Assembly (NCBI GenBank): GCA_030531205.1
Contig: JAUNOC010000001.1
Coordinates: forward strand, 1-64,000
Direction of reading: 5' to 3'
DNA length: 64,000 bases
From: Phascolarctobacterium sp.
Lineage (GTDB): Bacteria; Bacillota; Negativicutes; Acidaminococcales; Acidaminococcaceae
A program made the position numbers and the translations under genes. Positions 1 to 8,085 of the stretch are shown piece by piece. The notes beneath the pieces were generated by a model that saw only the letters and a list, made by a program, of their open reading frames with translations, did no database searches and was not told the DNA's origin. Within the stretch, counting starts at the first letter, position 1. Each line of letters opens with the position of its first letter.

Positions 1-529
1 GTACGGATACTACCTTGCCGGACTCAATTGCCTGGTTCAAGAAACCGGTAGCAATTGTGTTAGGAGGAGTACCAACCATGGTGATGATACCACCCCAGCC
101 ACAGGCAAATGCCAAAGGCATCAACTGACGGGAAGCGGGGATTTTTGCTGCTGCACAGATACCCAATGCAACAGGCAACAAGCAAGCGCAGGTACCGGTG
201 TTGGACAATACTGCGGACAATGCGGTACCAACCAACATCAAACCAAACATCAAGCTGTTTTCGCCTTTGCCACAGAAACGAACAACGGTATTACCGATGT
301 TTTGAGCAAGGCCGGTGTAGAACATAGCTGCACCTACAATGAACATGCCTGCAAACAGTACTACGGTAGAGTTGGACAAACCGGTGAATACTTGTTTAAC
401 AGGAATGAAGCCGAGCAAACCGCAAGCGATTGCGCCCAGCATGGAAGTAGCGGCCAAAGGAATGATTTCGGTAATGAAGCATACGGCTACTACTGCCAAC
501 AAAATTAAGCATTTTACTGCTTGGGACAT
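1..529 (-). CDS. SLC13/DASS family dicarboxylate carrier, N-terminal part (runs off window start)
   Basis: Only the first ~176 codons are inside the window. The start is the ATG at 529, preceded by a strong AAAGGAGGG Shine-Dalgarno sequence. The protein is very close to the complete carrier at 5189-6478: same N-terminus (MSQAVKCL), same hydrophobic segments and the same SNTGT motif of the first SLC13 hairpin. The family imports succinate or related di/tricarboxylates with sodium across the inner membrane. The two copies differ at scattered, mostly silent sites, so this is an old or conversion-maintained duplication, not an assembly artefact. The upstream region carries an activator-type dyad at -41.5 that copy 2 lacks in that form. 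Confidence 0.9.
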   Translation of the reverse strand, partial: MSQAVKCLILLAVVAVCFITEIIPLAATSMLGAIACGLLGFIPVKQVFTGLSNSTVVLFAGMFIVGAAMFYTGLAQNIGNTVVRFCGKGENSLMFGLMLVGTALSAVLSNTGTCACLLPVALGICAAAKIPASRQLMPLAFACGWGGIITMVGTPPNTIATGFLNQAIESGKVVSV

Positions 530-576
530 AATGTTTCCCTCCTTTAATAAAAAACTTTCGTAAGTTAAATAACTTA

Positions 577-626
577 CGAAAGTATTATAAATATTACATT
601 CTATAGTTTCTGTTGCAATGGCAACA
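577..626 (-). promoter_or_regulatory. Promoter with Crp/Fnr-type dyad upstream of the first DASS carrier
   Basis: TATAAT lies at 589-584 on the minus strand, predicting transcription start near 577. The dyad TGTTGC-AATG-GCAACA spans 611-626 and is centred at 618.5, i.e. -41.5. No acceptable -35 box is present (CAGAAA at the expected place), which fits a class II activator-dependent promoter. The regulator encoded at 6637-7305 is the obvious candidate, but this is inference. Confidence 0.6.
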
Positions 627-654
627 CGTACCATCAATCCCTTCGGGCTTGATG

Positions 655-873
655 AGTTATAAATTAAAAGTTAGAAATTAAAAATTGTGGTGGGATGTTC
701 CGTTGATTGGAATAAGGGCAAAGGATTTAAGAATCAGGATTCAGGGAAAGTTCGCACAACCTCTAACTTTCCCTAAATCCTATATCCTAATTCCTTTATC
801 CTGCTATAATCACCGGAACATATTACCACAATTCCGCATTGCGAATTCCGCATTCCGCATTATATTCTCCCCC
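655..873. repeat. Mosaic intergenic element: two inverted cores flanked by 7-bp-period arrays
   Basis: A degenerate core (GGTGGGATGTTCCGTTGATT, from about 688) and its inverted partner (ATAATCACCGGAACATATTA, from 807) enclose two heptamer tracts: GGAT/AGGA-type on the left and CCTAAAT-CCTATAT-CCTAATT on the right. Outside the cores are further tracts: AAATTAA-AAGTTAG on the left, ATTCCGC-ATTGCGA on the right. The whole is a rough inverted repeat filling the gap between the DASS and ProV genes. No ORF is credible here. Confidence 0.75.
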
Positions 874-879
874 TGACCC

Positions 880-2055
880 CTAACCAATAGAACTAAGCAC
901 GCTTGCCCTGGTAATAAGCCCCTGAAGCATGTTGTCCTCGTCCACCACCGCCACAGGATAGGGGGTTTCCGCCACCAGATTTATAAACTCGTTTATGGAT
1001 TGTGTCCGGCTTATTTTGGGTACTTTCTTTAACACTTCCTCGCTGATGGGCTTGTGGCTGCGGTGCAGTTCCACCGCATCATTCAAGAGCAGAATCCCTT
1101 TCAGCCGCAACTTCCCGTCCACCGCATAAACGCTGGACAATCCGTATATTTTCATTTCGTGCAAAGCATATTCCGCAGTATCCGTGATTTTTATCAAACT
1201 TGCGGGGGTTGTCATAATATCTTCCGCCGTCAGAACTTTTGTCCTGTCTGCGCTGTCTATAAATTTCTTCACATAGTCATCCTGGGGATTGCGGCTCATT
1301 TCCACCGGGGTTGCCACCTGAATTATCCTGCCGTCCCGCATAATTGCCACCGTATCCCCCAACTTGAAGGCCTCGTCAATGTCGTGGGTGATAAAAACAA
1401 TGGTCTTGTTCAGTTTCCGCTGTAACTGCAAAAGTTCAAACTGCATATCCGCCCTTACCAAAGGGTCAAGGGCGCTAAAAGGTTCATCCATCAGCAGTAC
1501 CTCTGCATCACTGCACAGGGCCCTGGCAATACCAACTCTCTGCCGCATCCCCCCGGACAGGGACTGGCACAAAGTATGCTCATATTGGGACAGGCCCACC
1601 ATTTGCAAATACTTTTTTGCCTGCTCCTCCCTTGCCTGTTTGGGCATTCCTTGGATTTCCAAAGGGTACGCCACATTGCTCAACACGTCCCGATGGCTGA
1701 ACAGGCCGAAACTTTGGAACACCATAGCCAGTTTAGCACGGCGGAACTGACGTAACTGGTGGCTGTTAAACCCTAAAATATTCTCATCATCAAAAAATAT
1801 GGCCCCGGAAGTCGGTTCCTGCAAACGGTTCAGGCATCTTAACAAAGTGGACTTGCCGCAACCGGAAAGACCGATGACAACAAAAATCTCCCCCCTGCTG
1901 ATTTCCAAATTGATATCCCACAGGGCTGCTGTACACTCGGTTTCCCGTAACACAGTTTCTTTGTCCGCCCCCTGCTGCAACAACTCCGCCGCCCTGTCCT
2001 GGTCGCCCCCATATAATTTTGACACATGTTCCAAACGAAAGATTTTATCCATCAT
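880..2055 (-). CDS. Glycine betaine/proline-type ABC transporter ATP-binding protein with CBS domains
   Basis: A 391-residue ATPase energising osmoprotectant uptake at the inner membrane. Visible are Walker A (GLSGCGKST, residues 62-70), the signature LSGGMRQR, Walker B with LLMDEPFSALDP, and a C-terminal pair of CBS domains (roughly 275-391) as in OpuAA/ProV, where they sense ionic strength. It overlaps the stop of the upstream fused permease gene by an ATGA junction, so the two are translationally coupled. The length is typical of the family. The substrate (betaine, carnitine or proline) cannot be decided from sequence. Confidence 0.93.
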   Translation of the reverse strand: MMDKIFRLEHVSKLYGGDQDRAAELLQQGADKETVLRETECTAALWDINLEISRGEIFVVIGLSGCGKSTLLRCLNRLQEPTSGAIFFDDENILGFNSHQLRQFRRAKLAMVFQSFGLFSHRDVLSNVAYPLEIQGMPKQAREEQAKKYLQMVGLSQYEHTLCQSLSGGMRQRVGIARALCSDAEVLLMDEPFSALDPLVRADMQFELLQLQRKLNKTIVFITHDIDEAFKLGDTVAIMRDGRIIQVATPVEMSRNPQDDYVKKFIDSADRTKVLTAEDIMTTPASLIKITDTAEYALHEMKIYGLSSVYAVDGKLRLKGILLLNDAVELHRSHKPISEEVLKKVPKISRTQSINEFINLVAETPYPVAVVDEDNMLQGLITRASVLSSIG

Positions 2056-3923
2056 TGCTGCTTGTCCTTTTTCTTATACTGCTGGGTCATCCTGTCCAAA
2101 ATTATCGCCAGAATAACCACGCCGGCCCCGGCGGTCATACCCCTGCCGATTTCCATCCGCTGTACCGCCACCAGCACCTCGTGGCCCAGCCCCCTTGCCC
2201 CAATCATGGAGCAGGTCACCACCATACTCATAGCCATCATAATGGTCTGGTTCACCCCTGCCATAATGGTTGGTGCCGCCTGAGGAATTTCCACCTTGCA
2301 CAAGGTTTGCCACCAGGTGGAGCCGAAGGCCTTGGACGCCTCCACCATTTCTTTGTCCACCTGGCTGATGCCCAACGCCGTCATACGGATGACCGGCACA
2401 ATGGCATAAATCACCGTGGCAATTACCGCAGGCGCATAACCCATACCGAAGAACAGCATGGCAGGAATAAGGTACACAAACACAGGCATGGTCTGCATAG
2501 CGTCCAAAACCGGCCGTACCGCCCTTGACATCCCCTGTGAATTTGCCAGGCAAATCCCCAAAGGCAGGCCGAAGAGCAAGGACCAGAACACGCTGACAAT
2601 CACTATGGCCAGGGTGGTATTCATCAGGGGCCACAGCCCGAACAGCCCCACACCGCACAGCAGCAGGCAGAAAGGCACACCCCACTTCCAACTCTTACGG
2701 ACAAATTTGCCGAAGCACATTATACCCGCCAGAATCACAAACCAGGGAATATGGTTGAGCAGGGATTCAATGGCAACCACGCTGCTGACCAGCATTCTGC
2801 TGACCACGGACAAATACACGTAATACCTGTCCGCAAACTTTCTTAAACTTTTATCAATCTTATTGACATTAAATTCAAAAATCTGGGGGAAGTCCAGCCA
2901 GCGGCGCAAACCCTCCTGCTTTTCTTTCCCGTTGATATTTTTCCCCTCATAATCAGGAAGGCATTTTTGCAGAAAATCCCCGTGCCGTTCCAAAAACCAT
3001 TCCGCCGCAGTCCTGCTGTCCGCCCCCGTTTCCTGCATATAGGCAAGTGCCTCGCTGATAAGGGCGGAGGTGGTGCGGTACCTGCTTAAAAAGGCGCAAA
3101 ACTCAGGATACTTTTGGGCAAAAGCGTTGGACACGCAAACCGTAACCTTTACGGAGGGGCAGGCGCAAGCCCCCTTTTCCCAAAGGGCGGCATCAAAAGG
3201 CGCATCCTCCAGCAGAACCAAATCATACTTGCCCATGAGCCAGGTGGGGGTCCAATAATACGCCACCACCGGCACACCCCTGTCCATTGCGGAAGCAATA
3301 GCCGTACTCAAAGCCGCGTCCGTACCCGGCTCCACATAGTTAAACCACTTGTCCAGGCCGTAATACTGTACCTTGGACCGCATAATCTCCGTAATTGCCC
3401 AGCCGGGAATACCGCCGTAAATTACAGAACGTCCTGCTCTTTCCATATCCGGGAAAAGTTGGGGGTATTTTGCCAAATCTTTTACAGATTTCAACCCCGG
3501 CGCCAAGGGCTTCAGCCCCCGCTGTGCATCTCCTTCAATTACATAACGGGGCACATAAAAACCCTGACTGTTGTCATCAAAATTAATGCCCAGTTCCTGC
3601 AATTTGCCCCACTTAACATCCTCCTGATATGTGGGCAAATTTGCTGTCCACTCCTCCATAACCACATCCAGTTCGCCCCGCGTAAGGGCTTCATGGGCAA
3701 TTACGCTGGTGGATGAAAGTTCACGGGCTTCAAAATTAAAAAACCGCTCCGCAACAAGGCCGGCCACTGCATTATGAAACCTTACAGAATCCCAACCTAT
3801 ATCGGCAAAGCGGATTATTGGTTTTTCGTCGGAGCTTTGGGTGTAACCTCGACCGGGGGATACGCTGAAAGACAACAGGAAAGCCAATATTATGTTTGTG
3901 ACGGATTTAGTAATCCAATTCAT
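2052..3923 (-). CDS. Fused substrate-binding protein/permease of a glycine betaine-type ABC transporter
   Basis: About 623 residues. The N-terminal part starts with a signal-anchor-like segment and then an OpuAC-type binding domain (about residues 30-330, with the EEWTANLP segment typical of betaine binders). The C-terminal part is an OpuAB/ProW-type permease with about six membrane segments and an EAA-like loop (EASKAFGSTWWQTL). The order binding domain then permease is the reverse of lactococcal OpuABC. An upstream GTG at 4004 would add 27 residues, but it lies inside a dispersed repeat. The ATG at 3923 is preferred, although it has no Shine-Dalgarno sequence (see the promoter at 3930-3958). 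It forms an operon with the ATPase downstream. Confidence 0.88.
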   Translation of the reverse strand: MNWITKSVTNIILAFLLSFSVSPGRGYTQSSDEKPIIRFADIGWDSVRFHNAVAGLVAERFFNFEARELSSTSVIAHEALTRGELDVVMEEWTANLPTYQEDVKWGKLQELGINFDDNSQGFYVPRYVIEGDAQRGLKPLAPGLKSVKDLAKYPQLFPDMERAGRSVIYGGIPGWAITEIMRSKVQYYGLDKWFNYVEPGTDAALSTAIASAMDRGVPVVAYYWTPTWLMGKYDLVLLEDAPFDAALWEKGACACPSVKVTVCVSNAFAQKYPEFCAFLSRYRTTSALISEALAYMQETGADSRTAAEWFLERHGDFLQKCLPDYEGKNINGKEKQEGLRRWLDFPQIFEFNVNKIDKSLRKFADRYYVYLSVVSRMLVSSVVAIESLLNHIPWFVILAGIMCFGKFVRKSWKWGVPFCLLLCGVGLFGLWPLMNTTLAIVIVSVFWSLLFGLPLGICLANSQGMSRAVRPVLDAMQTMPVFVYLIPAMLFFGMGYAPAVIATVIYAIVPVIRMTALGISQVDKEMVEASKAFGSTWWQTLCKVEIPQAAPTIMAGVNQTIMMAMSMVVTCSMIGARGLGHEVLVAVQRMEIGRGMTAGAGVVILAIILDRMTQQYKKKDKQQ

Positions 3924-3929
3924 ATTTGT

Positions 3930-3958
3930 ATTATACAAAAAAATTATGACCAACACAA
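3930..3958 (-). promoter_or_regulatory. Predicted promoter immediately before the fused betaine transporter gene
   Basis: TTGTGT (3958-3953), a 17-bp spacer and TATAAT (3935-3930) sit directly before the ATG at 3923. The predicted transcription start coincides with the start codon and no ribosome-binding site is visible, so a leaderless mRNA is likely. Confidence 0.55.
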
Positions 3959-4003
3959 GTTTTGTAAATAAATAAAAACTGCCCCACCTGTCAAACACTT
4001 TCA

Positions 4004-4345
4004 CTCTTCACTTTCATTTCAAAAAAATTCTCACTTCCAAAAATGAAAAAATCGTGAAAAGTGAATTTCAAACTCGCGAGAGTTTATATCAAACTCGCGA
4101 GAGATTAACTTTTTAGTTTCACTGTTTTGAACGAAATTTTTTTTCCGTCTCTAATCACAAAGAACTTCTTACAAAATCTTTTCCCTCTTCTCTTCACTCT
4201 TATCACTGAAATCACTCTTCAGAAAAACGCAATTAAAAGCGTAAAAAGCGGTTTATAATCTTACGTAAGATTTCACAAATCTTACGTAAGATTATAAATG
4301 AGATTTTACTGTTCCAAACGCTTTTTAACACTGAGTGAAAAGCGA
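4004..4345. repeat. Palindrome-cassette repeat, copy 1
   Basis: This shares its arms with elements at 26005-26300 and 44300-44400. The left half has an arm (TTCACTCTTCACTTT..., ATGAAAAAATCGTGAAA) and then a pair of CTCGCGAG palindromes separated by a TATATC spacer (4073-4103). The right half has the arm AAACGCAATTAAAAGCGT and then two AATCTTACGTAAGATT palindromes (about 4257-4294), followed by GAGATTTTACTGTT. No coding potential is seen. It lies upstream of the betaine operon. Confidence 0.7.
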
Positions 4346-4364
4346 AATGAAAGTCTGCATAGCA

Positions 4365-5013
4365 ATTCACAATTCAAAATACACAGTTCACAATGAAGGT
4401 AAAATGTTCCTGTGATTAGAATAAGGGCAAAGGATTTAGGAATCAGGATTCAGGGAAATTATAATGCGTAATTCGCAATGCGTAATGCGTAATTATGGTA
4501 AAATGTTCCTGCGATTAAAATAAAAAATTACAGGAACATGAGTAGCCCCCGCCCTTGCGGGGGCTGTCGCCGATAAGTTTTTAGCAGGGCGACTGGGGGT
4601 GCGGATTACGCAGAAAACTTGCCACTGCCTGCCGACATTGTGCAAAGCCATGCTTTGCCAGGGTGCGGGACCTTGCCTACGGCAAGAACCCGTCCCCCTA
4701 CAACATACGCCTAACACCTAAATTATAATCACAGGAACATTTTACCATATTTGGTCTTTGTTCTTTGTTCTTTGACATTTATTCTAGACAAAGCGTCAAC
4801 CTAATTGCTCACCCCACCACCGTCTTTCTATGTTCCTTTAGACGGTCCTTTACCTCGCTGGACAAACCCGAATTTCTCGGCGACAGTCCACTGGACTGTC
4901 TACCCCTTTAGGTGCGGACGAGAGTTCGCAAAACCCCGCACTCCTGAAACCCAAAATCTAATCACAGGAACATCCTACCATAATTACGCATTCCGCATTA
5001 CACATTACGCATT
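4365..5013. repeat. Intergenic mosaic of core repeats, 7-bp arrays and hairpins
   Basis: Cores in one orientation start at 4398 and 4497 (GGTAAAATGTTCCTGTGATT type); inverted cores lie at 4726-4747 and 4959-4980. Heptamer arrays abut the GGT/ACC ends: CAATTCA units (4365-4399), AATGCGT units (4464-4496), TTTGTTC units (4749-4780) and ATTACGC units (4981-5013). Between them are hairpins: AGCCCCCGC/GCGGGGGCT (4544-4565), ACCGTCT/AGACGGT with a 14-nt loop (4819-4846) and GACAGTCC/GGACTGTC (about 4880-4898). No real gene is evident. Confidence 0.75.
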
Positions 5014-5042
5014 AAAAAAGACCCCAAGCAACGCTCAGGGCC
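5014..5042 (-). terminator. Rho-independent terminator downstream of DASS carrier 2
   Basis: Read on the minus strand, CCCTGAGC-GTT-GCTTGGGG pairs through two G-U wobbles and is followed by TTTTTT. It serves the carrier ending at 5189, about 145 bp upstream. Confidence 0.6.
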
Positions 5043-5049
5043 TTTTTGT

Positions 5050-5187
5050 TTCCTGTCATCCAACTGACGAAGTTAATATCGTGTTTAGACAAGGCACGAG
5101 GAAAATTTTGGACGAGATAGACCTTGCGGTCATCGAGGTCAAAATTATTCCGAGTAACGCAGTATAAACCGATAGTAACGAGTTAAA
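5050..5187. other. Unexplained segment between terminator and DASS stop codon
   Basis: On the plus strand, 5066-5166 reads as an open stretch ending ...VIEVKIIPSNAV and a stop, without a start of its own. The same bases can form a long-range stem (AATTTTGGAC with GTCAAAATT, one bulge) around an ACCT/AGGT hairpin. It is transcribed as the 3' UTR of the minus-strand carrier. I do not recognise it. Confidence 0.3.
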
Positions 5188-5188
5188 A

Positions 5189-6478
5189 TTAGTGGAAGAA
5201 CGGCCAAATCATAGGCAGTAATACTACAGTTACTACGAAAGCAACGAGTACCAGAGGTACGCCGGCTTTGACATAGTCATTGAAGTGATAACCGCCAGGG
5301 CCAAGCACCAATGTGTTCGGAGGAGTACCTACAGGAGTTGCAAATGCGCAGGAAGCGGCAACTGCAATTGCTGCCAATACGGCCTTCGGGTCAGCACCCA
5401 ATTTTGCCGCGATTTCAATACCAATCGGGCAAAGCAGAGCGGCGGATGCAGTGTTGCTCATGAATTGGGTCAAACCGCAGGAAAGGATGAAGAGCACAAT
5501 GGTACAAACAATCGGAGAAGGTTCGCCACCCATAGCGCTTACAGCGTAGTTGGCGATTAACTTGCCCGCACCGGTCTTATCCAATGCTTTGGATACAGGC
5601 ATCATTCCAGCGAACAGGAAAATGGTTACCCAGTCAATGGAAGCGTATGCTTGTTTTTCAGTCAGGCAGCCGGTCAGAACGCAAACGATAGCGCCAACGA
5701 TAGCAGCAATTTCCAAAGTGATTCCCAACTTCTTGCCGAACGCCATTGCAACAACAGCCAACAGCAATACTGCAGCGGAAATCATTTGTTTGGTGGAAGA
5801 AGTGTCAGTTGCTTCAACTTCTTGTTCAATCTCCTGGTCAGCATCCAATTCTGCTTTGGGCAGGAAATACTTGCCTACAAACATCATGTAGAGCATACCA
5901 GCCAAAGATACAGGAATACCGATCAAAGCCCATTCAAAGAAGCCGAAAGGCACGGATACAACCTTGCCGGAATCAATTGCCTGATTCAAGAAACCGGTAG
6001 CAATTGTGTTAGGAGGAGTACCAACCATGGTGATGATACCACCCCAGCCGCAAGCGAATGCCAAAGGCATCAACTGACGGGAAGCGGGAATCTTTGCTGC
6101 TGCACAGATACCCAGTGCAACGGGCAACAGGCAAGCGCAGGTACCGGTGTTGGACAATACGGAACTCAAAGCGGTGCCAACCAACATCAGACCGAACATC
6201 AAGCTGTTTTCACTCTTGCCGCAAAGTTTAACAACGGTATTACCGATGTTTTGGGCAAGGCCGGTGTAGAACATTGCCGCACCGACAATAAACATACCTG
6301 CAAACAATACTACTGTGGAATCAGCCAAACCAGTGAATACTTGTTTGACAGGAATAAAGCCGAGCAAGCCGCAAGCAACGGCGCCCAGCATGGAAGTAAC
6401 GGCCAAAGGAATGATTTCGGTAATAAAGCATACGGCCACTACTGCCAACAAAATTAAGCATTTTACTGCTTGGGACAT
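5189..6478 (-). CDS. SLC13/DASS family sodium:dicarboxylate symporter
   Basis: 429 residues from the ATG at 6478, chosen over an upstream in-frame start because of the AAAGGAGGGAAACATT ribosome-binding site. The SLC13 fold is clear from two SNT motifs (LSNTGT near residue 130, MSNTAS near 340), each followed by a GTPPN signature (about 170 and 385), with 10-12 hydrophobic segments. The likely role is sodium-driven uptake of succinate, fumarate or a related carboxylate at the inner membrane. It lies directly downstream of a Crp/Fnr gene but is separated from it by a terminator. It is nearly identical in its first 176 residues to the truncated copy at the window start. Confidence 0.92.
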   Translation of the reverse strand: MSQAVKCLILLAVVAVCFITEIIPLAVTSMLGAVACGLLGFIPVKQVFTGLADSTVVLFAGMFIVGAAMFYTGLAQNIGNTVVKLCGKSENSLMFGLMLVGTALSSVLSNTGTCACLLPVALGICAAAKIPASRQLMPLAFACGWGGIITMVGTPPNTIATGFLNQAIDSGKVVSVPFGFFEWALIGIPVSLAGMLYMMFVGKYFLPKAELDADQEIEQEVEATDTSSTKQMISAAVLLLAVVAMAFGKKLGITLEIAAIVGAIVCVLTGCLTEKQAYASIDWVTIFLFAGMMPVSKALDKTGAGKLIANYAVSAMGGEPSPIVCTIVLFILSCGLTQFMSNTASAALLCPIGIEIAAKLGADPKAVLAAIAVAASCAFATPVGTPPNTLVLGPGGYHFNDYVKAGVPLVLVAFVVTVVLLPMIWPFFH

Positions 6479-6555
6479 AATGTTTCCCTCCTTTAATAAA
6501 TTTTTTAGCACCCCACACAGAGTGCCGATTGTTGATTGTATGTTATAATAATATA

Positions 6556-6589
6556 AAAAGGGCTTTGTTGACCTTTGCAACAAACGCCC
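6556..6589 (-). terminator. Terminator after the Crp/Fnr gene, containing a TTTGTTG/CAACAAA dyad
   Basis: On the minus strand, GGGC(g)TTTGTTG-loop-CAACAAAGCCC is followed by TTTTTAT. The inner dyad (centre 6574) resembles the TGTTGC operators elsewhere but has a 17-bp, not 16-bp, layout. A double role is possible; terminator is the better supported reading. Confidence 0.65.
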
Positions 6590-6636
6590 CTCTGTAGCTA
6601 CTTTGATTATCTAAAAATCTCTTTTTGTAAGTTTTT

Positions 6637-7305
6637 TTAGTTTTTTAATAAAGTAAAAGTGTTTTTCTCAAACTTAATCAGCCCTTCATCCCGCATACGG
6701 CACAGTTCCCTGGTCATGGCACTGCGGTCTGCATCAAGATAGTTTGCCATATCCGTCCGATTGAAAGGCAATTCAAAAGTCGGAGAATTGTGCAGTTGTG
6801 ACTCCTGCTCCAAATAAGCCATAACCTTTCCCCGCAAACTCCGCTTGCCCAGTATATCCACTTTTGCCAACAATTTGGCTGTATTTTGACCGCTGATTTC
6901 CAGCAAGTTATTAAAAAATTTGCTGTACAACTCTACATCTTGGATAATCTTTATAGTCAGACGGTCAAAGTTCAACATAAAAACATCACTGTCCTCCACC
7001 ACCAAATAACTGAGAATGCTGTGATGACGGGCAGCAAAATTATTCTCTGCGAAGGTATCACCCGGCTGCAAATTACCTAAAATACTCTTTTCCCCGGCAA
7101 TGTCTTCCTTAACGATTTGTACTTTGCCATTGATAACCACACAGAGATTGTCAATATCATCCCCGGCTAAATATACATAATCATTACGGTTAAAGTGCTT
7201 CACCAGCACCCCCGTACGGCTAAGCAAATCCTTCACCTGGTCAAGGGTAAAACCCTTAAATAAAGATGTTTGTGCAATCTCTTCCGTTGTTACTCTGTTC
7301 GCCAT
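6637..7305 (-). CDS. Crp/Fnr family transcriptional regulator
   Basis: 222 residues. The N-terminal cyclic-nucleotide-binding fold (about 15-135; GKVQIV and GDTFAENN strands) is followed by the dimerisation helix and a C-terminal winged HTH (about 150-220). Its recognition helix has the sequence DRSAMTREL. The glutamate that CRP uses to read TGTGA is replaced by serine, so a different operator is expected. There is no N-terminal cysteine cluster of the FNR [4Fe-4S] type. The gene sits between a DASS carrier and a two-component system, and TGTTGC-type dyads stand at -41.5 before three carrier/decarboxylase promoters nearby. The ligand is unknown. The ribosome-binding site (GGAG) is buried in a perfect hairpin. 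Confidence 0.9.
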   Translation of the reverse strand: MANRVTTEEIAQTSLFKGFTLDQVKDLLSRTGVLVKHFNRNDYVYLAGDDIDNLCVVINGKVQIVKEDIAGEKSILGNLQPGDTFAENNFAARHHSILSYLVVEDSDVFMLNFDRLTIKIIQDVELYSKFFNNLLEISGQNTAKLLAKVDILGKRSLRGKVMAYLEQESQLHNSPTFELPFNRTDMANYLDADRSAMTRELCRMRDEGLIKFEKNTFTLLKN

Positions 7306-7310
7306 AAAAA

Positions 7311-7341
7311 TTTCTCCTATATGTCAATTATATAGGAGAAA
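7311..7341 (-). promoter_or_regulatory. Perfect 12-bp inverted repeat sequestering the Shine-Dalgarno of the Crp/Fnr gene
   Basis: TTTCTCCTATAT and ATATAGGAGAAA are separated by a 7-nt loop. On the mRNA the downstream arm contains the AGGAG ribosome-binding site, 6-10 nt before the ATG. It could act as an RNA switch or, as DNA, as an autoregulatory operator. Confidence 0.6.
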
Positions 7342-7380
7342 TAGTGAAATTGCAAATCTTAATTAGTTTTCTAAATATTA

Positions 7381-8085
7381 TCAATGGGTATAGACATTTA
7401 GCAAATCGGACTTTTTGTCCACGCATAAATACTTATACACTGGGCGTCCCACACTGCCCCTGTGCAAATCCAGTTTCAAAAGTCCAATGTCCTTCAAAAA
7501 TTCCAAATATTTACGGATGGACACACGGCTGATGCCCACCTTGGTGCTTACTTCTTCTGTGGAAAACATTCCTTCAAAACTGCAAATCTTTTCCCACACT
7601 ACCATTAGGGTATGTTTGTCCAACCCCTTAGGCAGAGTAGTCATATTAACCTTTTCCTGATGAATAATGGCTTTGTCCAATTGTTCCTGCTGCAACATAT
7701 TCTGGTCTTCCACAATCCTGTGGCGATTTTGATAATTGGAAAGGGCAAGATTGAACCGCTCAAATTCAAAGGGTTTAATAATATAGTCCACCGCCCCCAA
7801 ACGCAAGCCCTGTTTTATTTTGTCATTGTCATTGGCAGCAGTAACCATAATCACATCCACATCATAGCCCTTTTCCCGTACCTTTGCCAAAAATTGCAAG
7901 CCGTCCATGCCGGGCATAAAAACATCCAGAATGATTAAATCAAAATTTTTCTTTTCCAGCATTTTCAAGGCATCCGCACCATTCCGTGCCAAACCGCCAA
8001 ACCGAAACCCGGAAATCTGACTCAAATAATGCTCGTGAAGTTGTGCCACCATAGGGTCATCTTCTACTACTAAAACATTAAACAT
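7381..8085 (-). CDS. Response regulator of the CitB/DcuR type
   Basis: 234 residues. The receiver domain (about 1-120) has the acidic pair ED near residue 10, the phospho-acceptor Asp in LDVFMPG and the KPF motif. The C-terminal DNA-binding part has a helix-turn-helix (TEEVSTKVGISRVSIRKYLE) as in CitB/DcuR/DctR regulators. The start at 8085 is preferred because AGAGGTG lies at proper distance; an upstream GTG is the Shine-Dalgarno itself. It overlaps the sensor kinase gene, so the pair is coupled. Regulators of this class control carboxylate transport and metabolism, matching the neighbouring DASS and decarboxylase genes. Confidence 0.92.
   Translation of the reverse strand: MFNVLVVEDDPMVAQLHEHYLSQISGFRFGGLARNGADALKMLEKKNFDLIILDVFMPGMDGLQFLAKVREKGYDVDVIMVTAANDNDKIKQGLRLGAVDYIIKPFEFERFNLALSNYQNRHRIVEDQNMLQQEQLDKAIIHQEKVNMTTLPKGLDKHTLMVVWEKICSFEGMFSTEEVSTKVGISRVSIRKYLEFLKDIGLLKLDLHRGSVGRPVYKYLCVDKKSDLLNVYTH

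Noticed and set aside
632-654. Hairpin CATCAA/TTGATG with a TTC loop as a terminator for the ProV operon
   Set aside because: No T tract follows on either strand and it is over 220 bp from the stop codon.
4805-5167. 120-codon plus-strand frame in the mosaic intergenic region
   Set aside because: It runs through hairpins, a core repeat and a heptamer array; only its last ~33 codons look protein-like and they lack a start.
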